A stretch of DNA of 64,000 nt from Paenibacillus sp. Root444D2 (GTDB lineage Bacteria > Bacillota > Bacilli > Paenibacillales > NBRC-103111): contig NZ_LMEO01000050.1 of NCBI RefSeq assembly GCF_001426375.1, positions 124,001 to 188,000 of the forward strand, written 5' to 3'. Both the position numbers and the translations under genes were made by a program. Positions 7,755 to 17,519 of this stretch are shown piece after piece; position 1 is the stretch's first letter, and each line of letters opens with the position of its first letter. Under the pieces are notes generated by a model. It ran no database searches and was not told the origin of the DNA. It was given only the letters and a program-made list of their open reading frames with translations.

Positions 7755-8960
7755 ATGAACCGATTGGGGCTTTATTGCTCACGATGTTCAGCAAGGCTCC
7801 CTTTCCGTTATCAAGAAATGAAATGCGACTGCGGTGGCACTTTATTGGTCGATTACGACTTGGAACACTTAGCTAGAACGTTAACGAAGGAAGCTTTACA
7901 AACACGCTACCCATCGATGTGGAGATATAAAGAATTGCTTCCAGTGAGTAACCCTGATTGTATCATCACCTTAGGCGAAGGCTGGACGCCACTTCTGCGT
8001 ATGCAGGAATGGGAGCAGAGACTGCCTATTAAACAGCTATGGATCAAGAGAGAAGAGCAGAACCCTACGGGGAGCTTTAAGTCGAGGGGCTTCTCCGTCG
8101 CTGTTTCCTTGCTCAAAGAAACGGGAGCGACGAAAGCGGCCGTTCCATCCAATGGAAATGCCGCGGGGGCATTAGCCGCTTATGCAGGACGTGCCGGGAT
8201 CGAGGCATCCGTCTTTATCCCCATGGATTGCCCGCCATTAATCGTGGACGAATGTCCGTTATATGGAGCAGCCACCTACCTCGTAGATGGCTTCATTCAT
8301 GATGCAGCAGCAATCATTGAAGCGGGTAAACAAGATCAGGGTTGGGTAAATGTTGGCACATTGAAGGAGCCCGGACGTGTAGAAGGCAAGAAAACAATGG
8401 GACTTGAGCTAGCCGAACAGCTTGGCTGGACGTTCCCCGACGTCATCATCTATCCAACCGGCGGCGGCTCCGGTATTATTGGCATGTGGAAAGCTTACCA
8501 GGAGCTCAAAGCACTTCGCTGGATTGACAGCCCCATGCCAAGATTCGTCTGCGTGCAGGAAGAAGGATGCCAGCCAATTGTCGATGGCATCGCATGCAGA
8601 CAAGCTGGAAGTGCCCAAGCTGCCGGATTAGAAGCTAGTCCGACAGGTATGCGCGTACCGAATCCGCCAGACTTGGCACTCATCCTGTCGATTGTGAAAC
8701 AAAGCGGCGGCACAGCCATCGCCCTCTCCAAGAGCCAAATTGCCGAGGCTACTCGCGCTTTGGGCTCGCAGGGCATCTCCGCGTCCCCCGAAGGCTCGGC
8801 AACTTGGGCAGGTCTGCTCGCACTCTGCGACAGCGGATGGCTGCGTCCGAGCGATACCGTTGTGCTCTTTAATACGTCGCATGCGATGAAATATGTGAAG
8901 TTTGGTTCCATCTCTCCACTTCCGATTATTAAAAGCTATGAGGAGTATCTCCGTTTGTAG
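7755..8960 (+). CDS. thrC: threonine synthase (PLP-dependent)
   Basis: 401 residues. Converts O-phospho-L-homoserine to threonine with pyridoxal phosphate. The N-terminus has a zinc-ribbon pattern (CSRCS ... CDCG), typical of the plant/archaeal-like threonine synthases. The PLP lysine is in NPTGSFKSRG near residue 108. The phosphate-binding loop is PTGGGSGIIG near 235. The GAGGAGG RBS 8 nt before the ATG is excellent. hom and thrB are not adjacent, so it stands alone. A related fold-type II lyase is possible but less likely given the zinc ribbon. Confidence 0.88.
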   Translation: MNRLGLYCSRCSARLPFRYQEMKCDCGGTLLVDYDLEHLARTLTKEALQTRYPSMWRYKELLPVSNPDCIITLGEGWTPLLRMQEWEQRLPIKQLWIKREEQNPTGSFKSRGFSVAVSLLKETGATKAAVPSNGNAAGALAAYAGRAGIEASVFIPMDCPPLIVDECPLYGAATYLVDGFIHDAAAIIEAGKQDQGWVNVGTLKEPGRVEGKKTMGLELAEQLGWTFPDVIIYPTGGGSGIIGMWKAYQELKALRWIDSPMPRFVCVQEEGCQPIVDGIACRQAGSAQAAGLEASPTGMRVPNPPDLALILSIVKQSGGTAIALSKSQIAEATRALGSQGISASPEGSATWAGLLALCDSGWLRPSDTVVLFNTSHAMKYVKFGSISPLPIIKSYEEYLRL

Positions 8961-9056
8961 GAAGTAAATCGAGAGGATGGATTAAATTAGCCATTCTCTA
9001 CTCCTACCTTCACATTTCTCTCTGACACGCTGCATGACTTCCAAACTATAAAGGAA

Positions 9057-9248
9057 GCAATGTTGTACGTTGTACAACAAAAATCAAACAAATTAGCATA
9101 CCTCTTGGAAATTGTTGCAAAAATTGCAACAATTTCTACTTTAAGTAGCCCTTTTGAGCAAAAATCGAGCAAATTGTTGTACGAATTACAACAGTTCCTG
9201 CTCAGAGAGAAGAAACTAAGAAAATTGTTGTACGTAGTACAACTTCTC
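9057..9248 (+). repeat. four-palindrome intergenic repeat, copy 1
   Basis: About 190 bp with four hairpins beginning near 9058, 9109, 9171 and 9222 (spacing 51, 62, 51). The first is TGTTGTAC-gtt-GTACAACA. The second is a 12-bp stem AAATTGTTGCAA-aaa-TTGCAACAATTT. The third and fourth are TGTTGTA/TACAACA and GTTGTAC/GTACAAC. Lies in a 3'-3' gap between converging genes. Confidence 0.85.
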
Positions 9249-9363
9249 ATGTAGCAAAACAATGAAAAGGGAAACTACTCCACTTTAAGCTCCCTCAAAT
9301 CAAATCACATCAAACAAAAATCAAATTAAATCAATCAAAATATAACCAAACCTCAACCAAACC
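9249..9363. other. G-free low-complexity stretch
   Basis: From about 9292 to 9363 the plus strand contains no G and consists of degenerate TCAAA/ACCAAA words. No ORF or known signal is seen. Confidence 0.5.
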
Positions 9364-9395
9364 GAACAGCCAGGAGGAAACCCTCCTGGCTGTTC
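9364..9395 (-). terminator. terminator for the 9407-10036 gene
   Basis: GAACAGCCAGGAGG / CCTCCTGGCTGTTC, a 14-bp perfect stem with a very short loop, just after the stop codon on the minus strand. Confidence 0.75.
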
Positions 9396-9406
9396 ACTTC
9401 TCATCC

Positions 9407-10036
9407 TTATTGGCCTAAATTATTTTCTTCATACAACCGATACATCGCTTGAATTAAAGGCTCTGCCGGGTCACGATTCAATAAATATAACGTCATTAAA
9501 TATTGCAGCGGAAGTGCACATGTATTATTGCCATCTTCAACAGCTACGAAGCCAGCCTCGAGGACTGGACCATGCTCCTCATGAAGCTCCAAGTCAACAT
9601 AGATCTTTTGATCAGGGAATTCTTCACGAACTGTAGCCGCGCAATAAGGAACAATATGTTTATCCAGCAGCTCTTTGGCTTCATCTTCCGATTGTGGAGG
9701 ATTCGGCAGCGGATGATTTTCTGGGCTTCTCAACAAATCTACGAAAAAGGACGATAACCACAGCCCCGCATTCGGATTTGTTTGGAAGTTTCTCATAATT
9801 TCATTCAAGAAAAATCCGCATGATGTGGACTTTTCATCATTTTTAAGTGTGAAGGCAAACATTGGACCATAAGTCGGATTATTGCCAATCTGGCCATCTA
9901 CTTCATATTCGGGAAATTGTTCTTTCATTACTTCTTGAATGTGCTGAAACCAAGTCATAATGATTTGGGCCTGTTCGCGTTCTTGATCTTGTTCGTTATC
10001 TACTGGAGCTTGTGTGTCGATATCTTTTTCTGTCAT
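9407..10036 (-). CDS. conserved hypothetical acidic protein
   Basis: 209 residues from the ATG at 10036; an upstream ATG at 10060 would add 8. CAGGAGG precedes 10036 by ~11 nt. Acidic, soluble, no signal peptide or membrane helix. It contains two similar segments: VMKEQFPEYEVDGQIG...TYGPMFAFTL near residues 40-70, and TVREEFPDQKIYVDLE...EHGPVLEAGFV near 140-175. This points to an internal duplication of an ~80-residue alpha/beta unit. No catalytic motif recognised. Function unknown. Confidence 0.75.
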   Translation of the reverse strand: MTEKDIDTQAPVDNEQDQEREQAQIIMTWFQHIQEVMKEQFPEYEVDGQIGNNPTYGPMFAFTLKNDEKSTSCGFFLNEIMRNFQTNPNAGLWLSSFFVDLLRSPENHPLPNPPQSEDEAKELLDKHIVPYCAATVREEFPDQKIYVDLELHEEHGPVLEAGFVAVEDGNNTCALPLQYLMTLYLLNRDPAEPLIQAMYRLYEENNLGQ

Positions 10037-10212
10037 TGTGGTTAAAGCCTCCTGAATCATTCAAATTGGCACGAATATCCCTATTGTACCGCATTTGATC
10101 AAGATCAGAAAGCTTATGTTGCATTTTTAAGGACGAATGCGGACAACCCCGACTTCCGAAGCGTTAATCGAAATGGCATTGCCTAATAGAATACATGCAA
10201 TCGTTTTTTCGG

Positions 10213-12099
10213 TTACAATCGTTTTGGCGTCGGCATACCCAGCACTTCCAGTACCTGATGCAGCGTCTGTTTATACGTTTGCGTGATCCAAAGGCGATGG
10301 GCTATGCTTTCTTCACTGCCTTTTAAAACCGGACAAACACTGTAGAAATGGTTAAAAAGCGAAGCTAACTCGAAAGCGTAATGGCAGAGTATGCTAGGCG
10401 CCAATTGTTTAGTGGCAGCTTCCAGTGTTTCGGTCCAATAGGCGACGTGCCTCAAAAGCTGATATTCCTGTTCTTCCAAAAGAGTCCTATCGAACTTTGC
10501 TTCCATCTTATGAAGTCGAGTATCTTTCTTTGCTTTGTCCAAAATACTGTTAGCTCTTGAGTATGCATAAAGCAGGTAGACGCCCGTGTTCCCGGTTATT
10601 TCCGTCGCTTGCTCCAAGTCAAAAATAACTTCTGTTTGCAGCTGATATTTGAGCAAATAATAACGGATCGCAGCCGCAGCAATCGATCTGCTGGAAATCC
10701 CCGCTTTTCTTGAGCGTTTAGCGTCAATGACTCTCTCCATGTGATCGAGTAGGTCCGCGACTTTAATTCCAATCCCTTGGCGCCCAGACATCGCATAGGA
10801 GCTTTTGCCAGCCGAAATATCAATACCCAGTCCTGCAGCAGTTTCCGGGCTTAAGGAAACGACCCCATAGCTCACGTGTTTAAGCTGACTCGCCTGCTGC
10901 TCATAGCCCAATACTTCTAGAGCTAGCTTAACCATCTCCTGCGGGTATTGCTGACGATAATCAATAACATTAATGACGACATCCGCTTGCCCTATCGATT
11001 TCTTTCTGCCCTGGGAAGCTGTGGACCATAGTCCATCCTCCCATTTTTTATATACAAAATCATTCGGCAGCACACCGAATTTCCATAGATGATAGGCTAT
11101 ATCCTTCGCTGTATACGTTAAAATACCATTGGAACGAACAAGCACTTTATCCCCTTGATAATTTGTGCTTTCCCCAGCTGTAACGGCCCCTTCTTCTAGA
11201 TTCTTCAATACCCAGCAGCCTGCTAATTTCCCATCCGTCACCTTATGAAACATATCAGTTTGGCTCAGCAGCTCAAAGGTTGTGTCCCAGAATCCCGCTC
11301 TCACAATGCTGCTTTCCCAAACCAGCACATCGTAATGTATGCCGAACTGCTTCATTTCTTCCAACTGCTCGCGAACGATCCTTTCCGCCACCAAAGCACC
11401 CATCCACGCAAGATTGGAATGCCCACTCTCTAGCGCATGAAGAACTGTAGAACGCTGCTCTACAAGCTCTGGCTGCACTTTGTAAGCCTGATTCACCTTA
11501 GCGTAGGTTTCCCAACAAAAGTCGCCAAATCGATTAAAAGACTCTTCTGTCTTTGTATGAAGAATGCCCACCACGGTATCCGCTAATTGATTCCCCAGAT
11601 CATCAATATAGTTATGCACCTCCACCTGATACCCTGCTTGCGAGAGCATGCGAGACAACGAATCACCGATACAAGAATTTCTCAAATGGCCAATATGAGC
11701 AGCTTTATTCGGATTGATTGATGTATGTTCGATCAAAATTCTTGTTTTGTTTCTTTGATCAACAAGCTCTTTTGCAGCTCCATATTGACCAGAAGACCAC
11801 GTGTCCCAACTTATATAAAAGTTCAGAAACCCCGGAGGCACTGCAGCCACTTTGGCAAATAAGCCTTGTACGGAACCGCTCTTTTCTATACGCTGTTGAA
11901 GCTCTTGTGCGATTTGCAAAGGAGCTTTACGTACTATTTTTGCTAAAAGCATAGCAACATTCGTGCTGTAATCCCCGTGCTCTGCGTGTGCTGGGTGTTC
12001 CGTCAAGATTTTCAGCGTCACAGGTTGTTCTATTCCGTACTCTTGAAATAAAACACCTACATGATACTCGATTTCATTCGTTAAAAGCTGTTGAATCAT
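10213..12099 (-). CDS. argS: arginine--tRNA ligase
   Basis: 628 residues. Charges tRNA-Arg. The class I HIGH signature is in NPNKAAHIGHLRNS near residue 135. The KMSKS-equivalent loop reads AMSGRQG, lacking the first Lys. The N-terminal additional domain (residues ~1-110) and the C-terminal DALR anticodon-binding domain (ITGNTGVYLLYAYSRANSIL onward) are both present. It is longer than the usual ~555-residue bacterial form and diverged. Together with its own T-box, this suggests it could be a second, regulated ArgRS (inference). The RBS TAGGAGG precedes the ATG. Confidence 0.93.
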   Translation of the reverse strand: MIQQLLTNEIEYHVGVLFQEYGIEQPVTLKILTEHPAHAEHGDYSTNVAMLLAKIVRKAPLQIAQELQQRIEKSGSVQGLFAKVAAVPPGFLNFYISWDTWSSGQYGAAKELVDQRNKTRILIEHTSINPNKAAHIGHLRNSCIGDSLSRMLSQAGYQVEVHNYIDDLGNQLADTVVGILHTKTEESFNRFGDFCWETYAKVNQAYKVQPELVEQRSTVLHALESGHSNLAWMGALVAERIVREQLEEMKQFGIHYDVLVWESSIVRAGFWDTTFELLSQTDMFHKVTDGKLAGCWVLKNLEEGAVTAGESTNYQGDKVLVRSNGILTYTAKDIAYHLWKFGVLPNDFVYKKWEDGLWSTASQGRKKSIGQADVVINVIDYRQQYPQEMVKLALEVLGYEQQASQLKHVSYGVVSLSPETAAGLGIDISAGKSSYAMSGRQGIGIKVADLLDHMERVIDAKRSRKAGISSRSIAAAAIRYYLLKYQLQTEVIFDLEQATEITGNTGVYLLYAYSRANSILDKAKKDTRLHKMEAKFDRTLLEEQEYQLLRHVAYWTETLEAATKQLAPSILCHYAFELASLFNHFYSVCPVLKGSEESIAHRLWITQTYKQTLHQVLEVLGMPTPKRL

Positions 12100-12162
12100 G
12101 GCATATTCCTCCTAATAGGATTGATGCGAAGCCTATAATCTTTTTTCAGAAAAACGCAAAAA

Positions 12163-12395
12163 AGCCCCCGTCTCTATAATAAGAGACGAGAGCTGTTCAT
12201 TCCCGCGGTACCACTCTAAGTGTTAAACCACTGGTTTAACCACTCCAACGATAACGGCTTATGCCGGATCTCCCTACACCGTACTTTCAGAAGACCATTT
12301 CCCAGACCCGCTTCACTCTTGACATTCGTACCGGTTCCCACCTGCTCCGGCTCGCTGCGACTGTCCGACAAGAATTACTGTCCTGTTCATCAATG
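12163..12395 (-). promoter_or_regulatory. T-box riboswitch leader of argS
   Basis: Read on the minus strand. The T-box core AGAGTGGTACCGCGGG lies at ~12202-12217. It is followed by a 12-bp terminator stem (GCTCTCGTCTCT / AGAGACGGGGGC) and a T-run at ~12163-12193. Stem I features upstream include AGTA, AGCGAG and GGTGG. The triplet CGG at 12310-12308 (context AAG-CGG-G) lies where the specifier codon is expected. It is an Arg codon followed by a purine. Uncharged tRNA-Arg should favour the antiterminator and switch argS on. Confidence 0.92.
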
Positions 12396-12447
12396 TTGAT
12401 TATGAAATTAAGAATTTACTGAATATTACAGCAATAATAATGTGTTG

Positions 12448-13314
12448 TCAAGATCCAACTAATTTCATCATCATAATGCCTATGAATGCTAAAGCTAAGC
12501 CGGATTGCTCCATTTTTGAGAATTTGTCCTTCAAAACAAACCGTGTATACAATAAGACTATCAATACATTAAGTGCAACGACGGCGGAAACTAATCCCGT
12601 TTTCCCCTGATCGAATGCATGGATAATGAAGATCATGCCTATGACATTTGTAATCCCGACGACCATTCCAATCAGGAAGGTTCTACGTTCTGTCCAACTG
12701 GCTGGCGCGACTTCTTTTCCTTTATCCTTTGCCCTGTCCTTCAACCACCATAATCCGAAACAGCATGTCCCTGTTGCAAACATAAAAAATAGCGTTGGAA
12801 ACAATGGCGCAGAAACGATGGTTGTCCATTTGCTAGACAAATCATTTCCGGCAAAAAGAAACAAAGCAAGCACTCCCCATCCGGCTCCTTGCAGGTTCTT
12901 AAGGGTGATATCATTCGAGTAACGAACGAATAAAATACCTACTACGATCACAAGGAAGGCAAAGAATTGCCATAAATTAAGTCGCTCATCCCAAAGTAGA
13001 AATGCGACGAAAACCACAACGACCGATGGTAAACCGGTGAGGATGGCAACTAAAGAGGCTTTGCCTACCGCAAAGCCTTTGAACATACTGGCATTGGCTC
13101 CAAAAGAGAACAATCCCATTTGAACACCAATCAGAGCTGATACCGTCCACTCTTGCTGTGAAATAAGGGCGCAGCCAATACTGACGAGCGCCCCCATAAA
13201 AAATGTGCCGCAGAGCAGCACATTCCGATTCAGCGATTGCTGGCTGGTCCAATGATATAGAATGCCTCGCAGCCCGAAACTGGCAGCCGCAAGCACTGAA
13301 AATATAAGCCACAT
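12448..13314 (-). CDS. DMT superfamily transporter (EamA family)
   Basis: 288 residues with ten hydrophobic helices arranged as two EamA repeats. The N-terminus WLIFSVLAAASFGLRGILY and repeat 2 (GWGVLALFLFAGNDLSSKWT) are typical. Short loops, no soluble domain. Probably a small-metabolite exporter or permease; substrate unknown. AAAGGGG precedes the ATG. It lies 57 bp downstream of the DUF2157 gene on the same strand and may share its transcript. Confidence 0.82.
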   Translation of the reverse strand: MWLIFSVLAAASFGLRGILYHWTSQQSLNRNVLLCGTFFMGALVSIGCALISQQEWTVSALIGVQMGLFSFGANASMFKGFAVGKASLVAILTGLPSVVVVFVAFLLWDERLNLWQFFAFLVIVVGILFVRYSNDITLKNLQGAGWGVLALFLFAGNDLSSKWTTIVSAPLFPTLFFMFATGTCCFGLWWLKDRAKDKGKEVAPASWTERRTFLIGMVVGITNVIGMIFIIHAFDQGKTGLVSAVVALNVLIVLLYTRFVLKDKFSKMEQSGLALAFIGIMMMKLVGS

Positions 13315-13371
13315 GAGAAGAGTTACCCCTTTCTTTTAAGCAAAGATCGGGTAATTTTACCACATTAATCT

Positions 13372-15609
13372 TTATTGGACAACACTTGGTTGTAACAATA
13401 AACGCACAAGGATCGCATCGCCGCCAGCAGAAACTTTCACTTCAGCAAACTTGGCATCCCGTTCAAATACACGGCCTGTTCCTTCCGGAATGAAATAAGT
13501 CTCGATCCCATATTCAATACCCTCATAACCGACCTTGTTTCCATTCATGCGAACCTCTCCCGGAGCTAATGCTTCCCCTTTGGTATATAAGCGGCGATAT
13601 TCATAAACACCTGTCGCCTGGTTCGGAGAGAGAACGATTGTAATTTTCCCCTTAGAACTTGCCTCATCATTTTTATCTGCAAATAGAGGCGGCTCAGATA
13701 TAGTATAGCGCAAACGCACATAGTCACCTTGAATGAGTGAACGTGGATCAAGCGGTTTAAGCTCCAGCTTAATCAGCTGTCCGTGAACGAGCAGCCACTC
13801 ACTTTTACCAATTTGTAAGGACATTGCCATGACTTGAAGCAGAACTAGCAGAGCAATAATCCAGCGGTTCATAGCATAATTAGAATTAGCCTCAACGGGT
13901 TCAATCGCTTCAGAACGATGTCTTTTTTCATACCAAACCGTAAAGGCAAGAACCAAAATCCCGATAGCCGCGAAGCTAATCGATTTGTGCAGAAGCTTCC
14001 AGGCCAGATCGTAATATTTATATACCAGGAAAGCAATCCAGAAGCCCATTGACCAAGCATAAATCCATTTGATTTGCAGTTGTCTACTAATGACCAAAGC
14101 GAGAACAACGACGATAAAGAATAGCACATTGGCTATATAATACCAAGATGACTCCGCCATAAAAGTTAAGGCAAATAAAGTTATCAGAAATGAAGGAAAA
14201 CTGCTGTAAAGTATGGGTTGTCTGACTCCCGTATTTGCAATGACCTGACCACTGGCAAACATAATGAATAATAAGCCGGTAAGTACGGTAAGAACAATAG
14301 TACCGCTATCAATCCAATTGAAAAGTACGAAAGAAGCAATAATGACAGCAGCCAGTAAGAAGAATATACGATGTACCAACCCACCAATGTAGATAAAAGC
14401 TGCAATCGTAAGCGCCAGGAAAACCAAGAGAATAGGAACATTCTCCGTAAATACAGCCGCTCCTGCTCCAAGCAGCAATCCACTAATGAGTATCGTGTAT
14501 CGCACTAATGAATTTAGTTTTTTTGCTATGATCATCGCAATGACAGTGACACACCCAAAGCCTATTAGTATATTCTCCGGTTCATTAAATCCTAGTACAA
14601 CAGTGATAATCCCAATGATCGTCAAGCTTCCCAGAAGCGAGCCAATAATGATGACCGAAACGGTGAGGACACGGACGACCCATTTGGTAAAATCTCCTTC
14701 CGGCTTTGCTTGATCCGTAGCTTCTTGATCCGAGCGATTTTCCGGTTGCAACTGCTTGGAAGAGGGATTCCAAGAACGAATAAAGTTCATGAACTTCACA
14801 TTCGCAAAGATGAACAAGATAATAAACAACAAGCTGGCTATGAAAAAAAACTCGTTATAATACTGGATGATAAGCTCGATATATTTGACTGTCACCGTGA
14901 TCGATACCCACAGACCGGCAAACAATAGATAAGCTTTATTCCTCGTCTTGTGTGTATAGTACACGGCTGCCGCAAGTACTAGGATGAGTGGCAAGTTCAT
15001 AAAGATACCGTACTTTTCGTACGCATGTGAATTTGAAGCCACGACTAAAACCGCCATCCCAATTTGAAAAGAGATCCATTTCAGAAATGGCGAGTACAAA
15101 CGCTCCTTCTCGCTCAGAACATACAAGATGCCATTTGCAATGGCGATTCCGAGCCAGATGGTGATTTGAATGATTTCCGCATCTGAATTTACTCCCCAAC
15201 GCCCAAAGAAATATATTCCGTAAGCGAGATGGCCTAAAATATAGGCCAGTACATAGTAGGGCTGCCATCTGGTTAATAAGGCAAGCAAAAATGCCGGAAT
15301 GAACCATACGGCGAACAAGCTGTAACTGTCCGCATGAGAATTGTAGGTTTGCCCAATGAGTCCAACACCTACACCGAAGGATATACAGCTTGCGAACAAG
15401 CTAAGTTTACTTAGAAACTGCCTGCCATTTTGGCGCGAAAGCCATACAGATAAGCCGTAAAAGCCCAATATGAGCACAAAGACAGGAATGAATTTCTCCC
15501 AGCGGTTCAATTTCTCCCAATTCGTAGCAAAAAAATATACAATGGCGGTTAGTAGAGCACTTGCTCCCAATACATAGCCTAGCCCAATCATAACAAATTT
15601 GGATTTCAT
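13372..15609 (-). CDS. DUF2157 / DUF4401 / GDYXXLXY membrane protein
   Basis: 745 residues. The N-terminal part is a DUF2157-like multi-helix domain with TNWEKLNRWEKFIPV. The middle is a long run of helices resembling DUF4401. The C-terminal ~170 residues form a GDYXXLXY domain: the signature GDYVRLRY is present near residue 645, followed by beta-rich sequence. In many bacteria these are separate neighbouring genes; here they are one chain. Function is unknown; the extracytoplasmic C-terminal domain suggests a surface or envelope role. Confidence 0.82.
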   Translation of the reverse strand: MKSKFVMIGLGYVLGASALLTAIVYFFATNWEKLNRWEKFIPVFVLILGFYGLSVWLSRQNGRQFLSKLSLFASCISFGVGVGLIGQTYNSHADSYSLFAVWFIPAFLLALLTRWQPYYVLAYILGHLAYGIYFFGRWGVNSDAEIIQITIWLGIAIANGILYVLSEKERLYSPFLKWISFQIGMAVLVVASNSHAYEKYGIFMNLPLILVLAAAVYYTHKTRNKAYLLFAGLWVSITVTVKYIELIIQYYNEFFFIASLLFIILFIFANVKFMNFIRSWNPSSKQLQPENRSDQEATDQAKPEGDFTKWVVRVLTVSVIIIGSLLGSLTIIGIITVVLGFNEPENILIGFGCVTVIAMIIAKKLNSLVRYTILISGLLLGAGAAVFTENVPILLVFLALTIAAFIYIGGLVHRIFFLLAAVIIASFVLFNWIDSGTIVLTVLTGLLFIMFASGQVIANTGVRQPILYSSFPSFLITLFALTFMAESSWYYIANVLFFIVVVLALVISRQLQIKWIYAWSMGFWIAFLVYKYYDLAWKLLHKSISFAAIGILVLAFTVWYEKRHRSEAIEPVEANSNYAMNRWIIALLVLLQVMAMSLQIGKSEWLLVHGQLIKLELKPLDPRSLIQGDYVRLRYTISEPPLFADKNDEASSKGKITIVLSPNQATGVYEYRRLYTKGEALAPGEVRMNGNKVGYEGIEYGIETYFIPEGTGRVFERDAKFAEVKVSAGGDAILVRLLLQPSVVQ

Positions 15610-15723
15610 GATGAATATTCCTCCTCTCGCTTACTTCTAATTGTACTAGAGATATGCAGTTTGAGAAGTACTATCTATTCCTAGTACCAGATCATTAGCC
15701 TATGGATGATTAATGGCTTTCAA

Positions 15724-15749
15724 ATAAAAAAGCCAGCACTGGGCTGGCA
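15724..15749 (-). terminator. terminator after chemoreceptor gene
   Basis: GCCAGC / GCTGGC stem followed by a T-run on the minus strand. Confidence 0.75.
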
Positions 15750-15777
15750 AGTAATCAAATGAAGGAAGTCATTGCAT

Positions 15778-17514
15778 TCAATCTGTGATCTTAAAATTTT
15801 GAACAGAACTTTGCAGGACAACAGCCATATCAGATAGTTGGCGAATGGCTGAAGTAATTTCCTGAATGGAAGCACTTTGCTCTTGAGCTGCCGCCGCCAC
15901 TTCCTCATAGCCTGCGGATTGTTCCTCTGTAATCCCTGAGATTTTCTGCATGGCATTCGAAATGATCTCAAAGGATCTTTCTGCTCGCTCCAAAGTATGG
16001 ATCAAATGGTCTGTCCGATTGGAGAAAACAGAAATACCGTTAAAAATAACTTTAAAATTTTCATACGTATCATTAATCCAGCTTTGACCTTGTTCAACGG
16101 CTTGATTTCCCTGGACAATGCTCTCCATGACAAGAAGGCTGTCATTTTGGGTACTGGAAACGAGCTCTGTGATTGAGCTTGCGGCTTTCGTGGATTGCTC
16201 CGCCAACTTCTTCACTTCACCAGCTACAACGGCAAAGCCTTTCCCCTGTTCTCCAACACGTGCCGCTTCAATGGACGCATTCAGTGCCAGTAGGTTCGTC
16301 TGCTGTGCAATTTCGGTGATAATATGGATAATTTCCCCAATTTCCTTCGAGCGGTTTCCCAACTGCTGCGCGGCTTCTTGTGAATGCTTCATCTCTTTTT
16401 GAATCACATTCATCTGATGTAATGTCTTCTCAACAAGCTGCTGACCGTCTGCAGATTGTGCACCTACCTTGTGGGCCATTTCCTGCATCTCTTTGACTTC
16501 AGATGTTACTTCTGATAATTCCGTATTGATCTCAACGATGGATGAAGTACTCTCTGTAATGGAAGAAACAACTTCAGCAACCCCTTCGTTCATGCTGTTC
16601 ATGGAAACGGCAACCTGCGCGCTGCTAGAGCTGGATTCGTCCGCAGACTGATACAATTGCGCGCTGGTATTGGTAATAAGGTTGGATGAAGAAAATATTT
16701 GGCGGATCAGGGAATCTAAATTCTGACGCATCTCGTTAAAAGCATTTGCCAATTTACCGATCTCATCTACTCGCTGGATTGCGACTTGTGCAGATAAATC
16801 TCCGGCAGCAACCTTTTCTGTTACACGCATCAGCTGAATGACCGGTCTCGTCACACTTCGACTTATGAAGAAGGCTATCAGACCGCCTATGACTATAACG
16901 ATTAAGGTAATCGTAAAGGTTGTCCATAACAATTCTTGCTTCGTTTTGGGAACGACTGAGGCATCTAAATCAATCCCGAGAATTCCGACGTTTTCGCCTT
17001 TAACATTTTTGAGGGGAACAAAGACAGATTTATGTATACCAAATTCGTCCTTGTAAATCTCACTGATCGTTAATTTATTTTCTTTGATCGCGCTGTTCAT
17101 TTCAGGCGTAAAGGGATACTCGGTGCCGAAATCTTCATCAACTCCGGTTAAAATGACGATTTGATCTTTATTCTGAACTTTCTGCAAGACATAAACATTC
17201 TCAAGAGAGTCTTGCTTTTTAAATTGTTCAAATTGCTGTTTTATTTTGGTATAAGCCGGTTGATCTTTGCCTGTAATTTCATCTGCATGTTCGGGAATAG
17301 AAGTCATATATTTTGAAACATTTTCAATGTTTGTCGTTAATCTTAGAACAAATTGATCCTCAAGCTTCGTTGTTAAACTTTTGCTGGCCAAATAGGAAGA
17401 GACGGAGAAGGCTGCGCATACGAATAACAGCAGCAGTAAGATACTGCTCGTCATCTTCACCGCGATTTGTCCTCTGAACCAGTTTATTATTTTATTTGGA
17501 GCATGCTTTGCCAC
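15778..17514 (-). CDS. methyl-accepting chemotaxis protein
   Basis: 578 residues. TM1 at ~18-40, an extracellular Cache-type sensor (~45-185; [13 protein letters not shown] is the typical Cache end), TM2 at ~195-217, HAMP (~218-270) and a long coiled-coil signalling domain. The hairpin tip reads [19 protein letters not shown]. It signals to CheA/CheW; the ligand is not deducible. The start is GTG at 17514, with AGGAGG 8 nt upstream. That RBS also encodes the last two Arg codons of the preceding decarboxylase, so the two genes form a tight operon. Confidence 0.92.
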   Translation of the reverse strand: MAKHAPNKIINWFRGQIAVKMTSSILLLLLFVCAAFSVSSYLASKSLTTKLEDQFVLRLTTNIENVSKYMTSIPEHADEITGKDQPAYTKIKQQFEQFKKQDSLENVYVLQKVQNKDQIVILTGVDEDFGTEYPFTPEMNSAIKENKLTISEIYKDEFGIHKSVFVPLKNVKGENVGILGIDLDASVVPKTKQELLWTTFTITLIVIVIGGLIAFFISRSVTRPVIQLMRVTEKVAAGDLSAQVAIQRVDEIGKLANAFNEMRQNLDSLIRQIFSSSNLITNTSAQLYQSADESSSSSAQVAVSMNSMNEGVAEVVSSITESTSSIVEINTELSEVTSEVKEMQEMAHKVGAQSADGQQLVEKTLHQMNVIQKEMKHSQEAAQQLGNRSKEIGEIIHIITEIAQQTNLLALNASIEAARVGEQGKGFAVVAGEVKKLAEQSTKAASSITELVSSTQNDSLLVMESIVQGNQAVEQGQSWINDTYENFKVIFNGISVFSNRTDHLIHTLERAERSFEIISNAMQKISGITEEQSAGYEEVAAAAQEQSASIQEITSAIRQLSDMAVVLQSSVQNFKITD

Positions 17515-17519
17515 TTCAA

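Noticed and set aside
10130-10225. Small minus-strand frame after argS ending ...NASEVGVVRIRP
   Set aside because: Reads like protein but has no ATG, GTG or TTG start and no RBS in frame.
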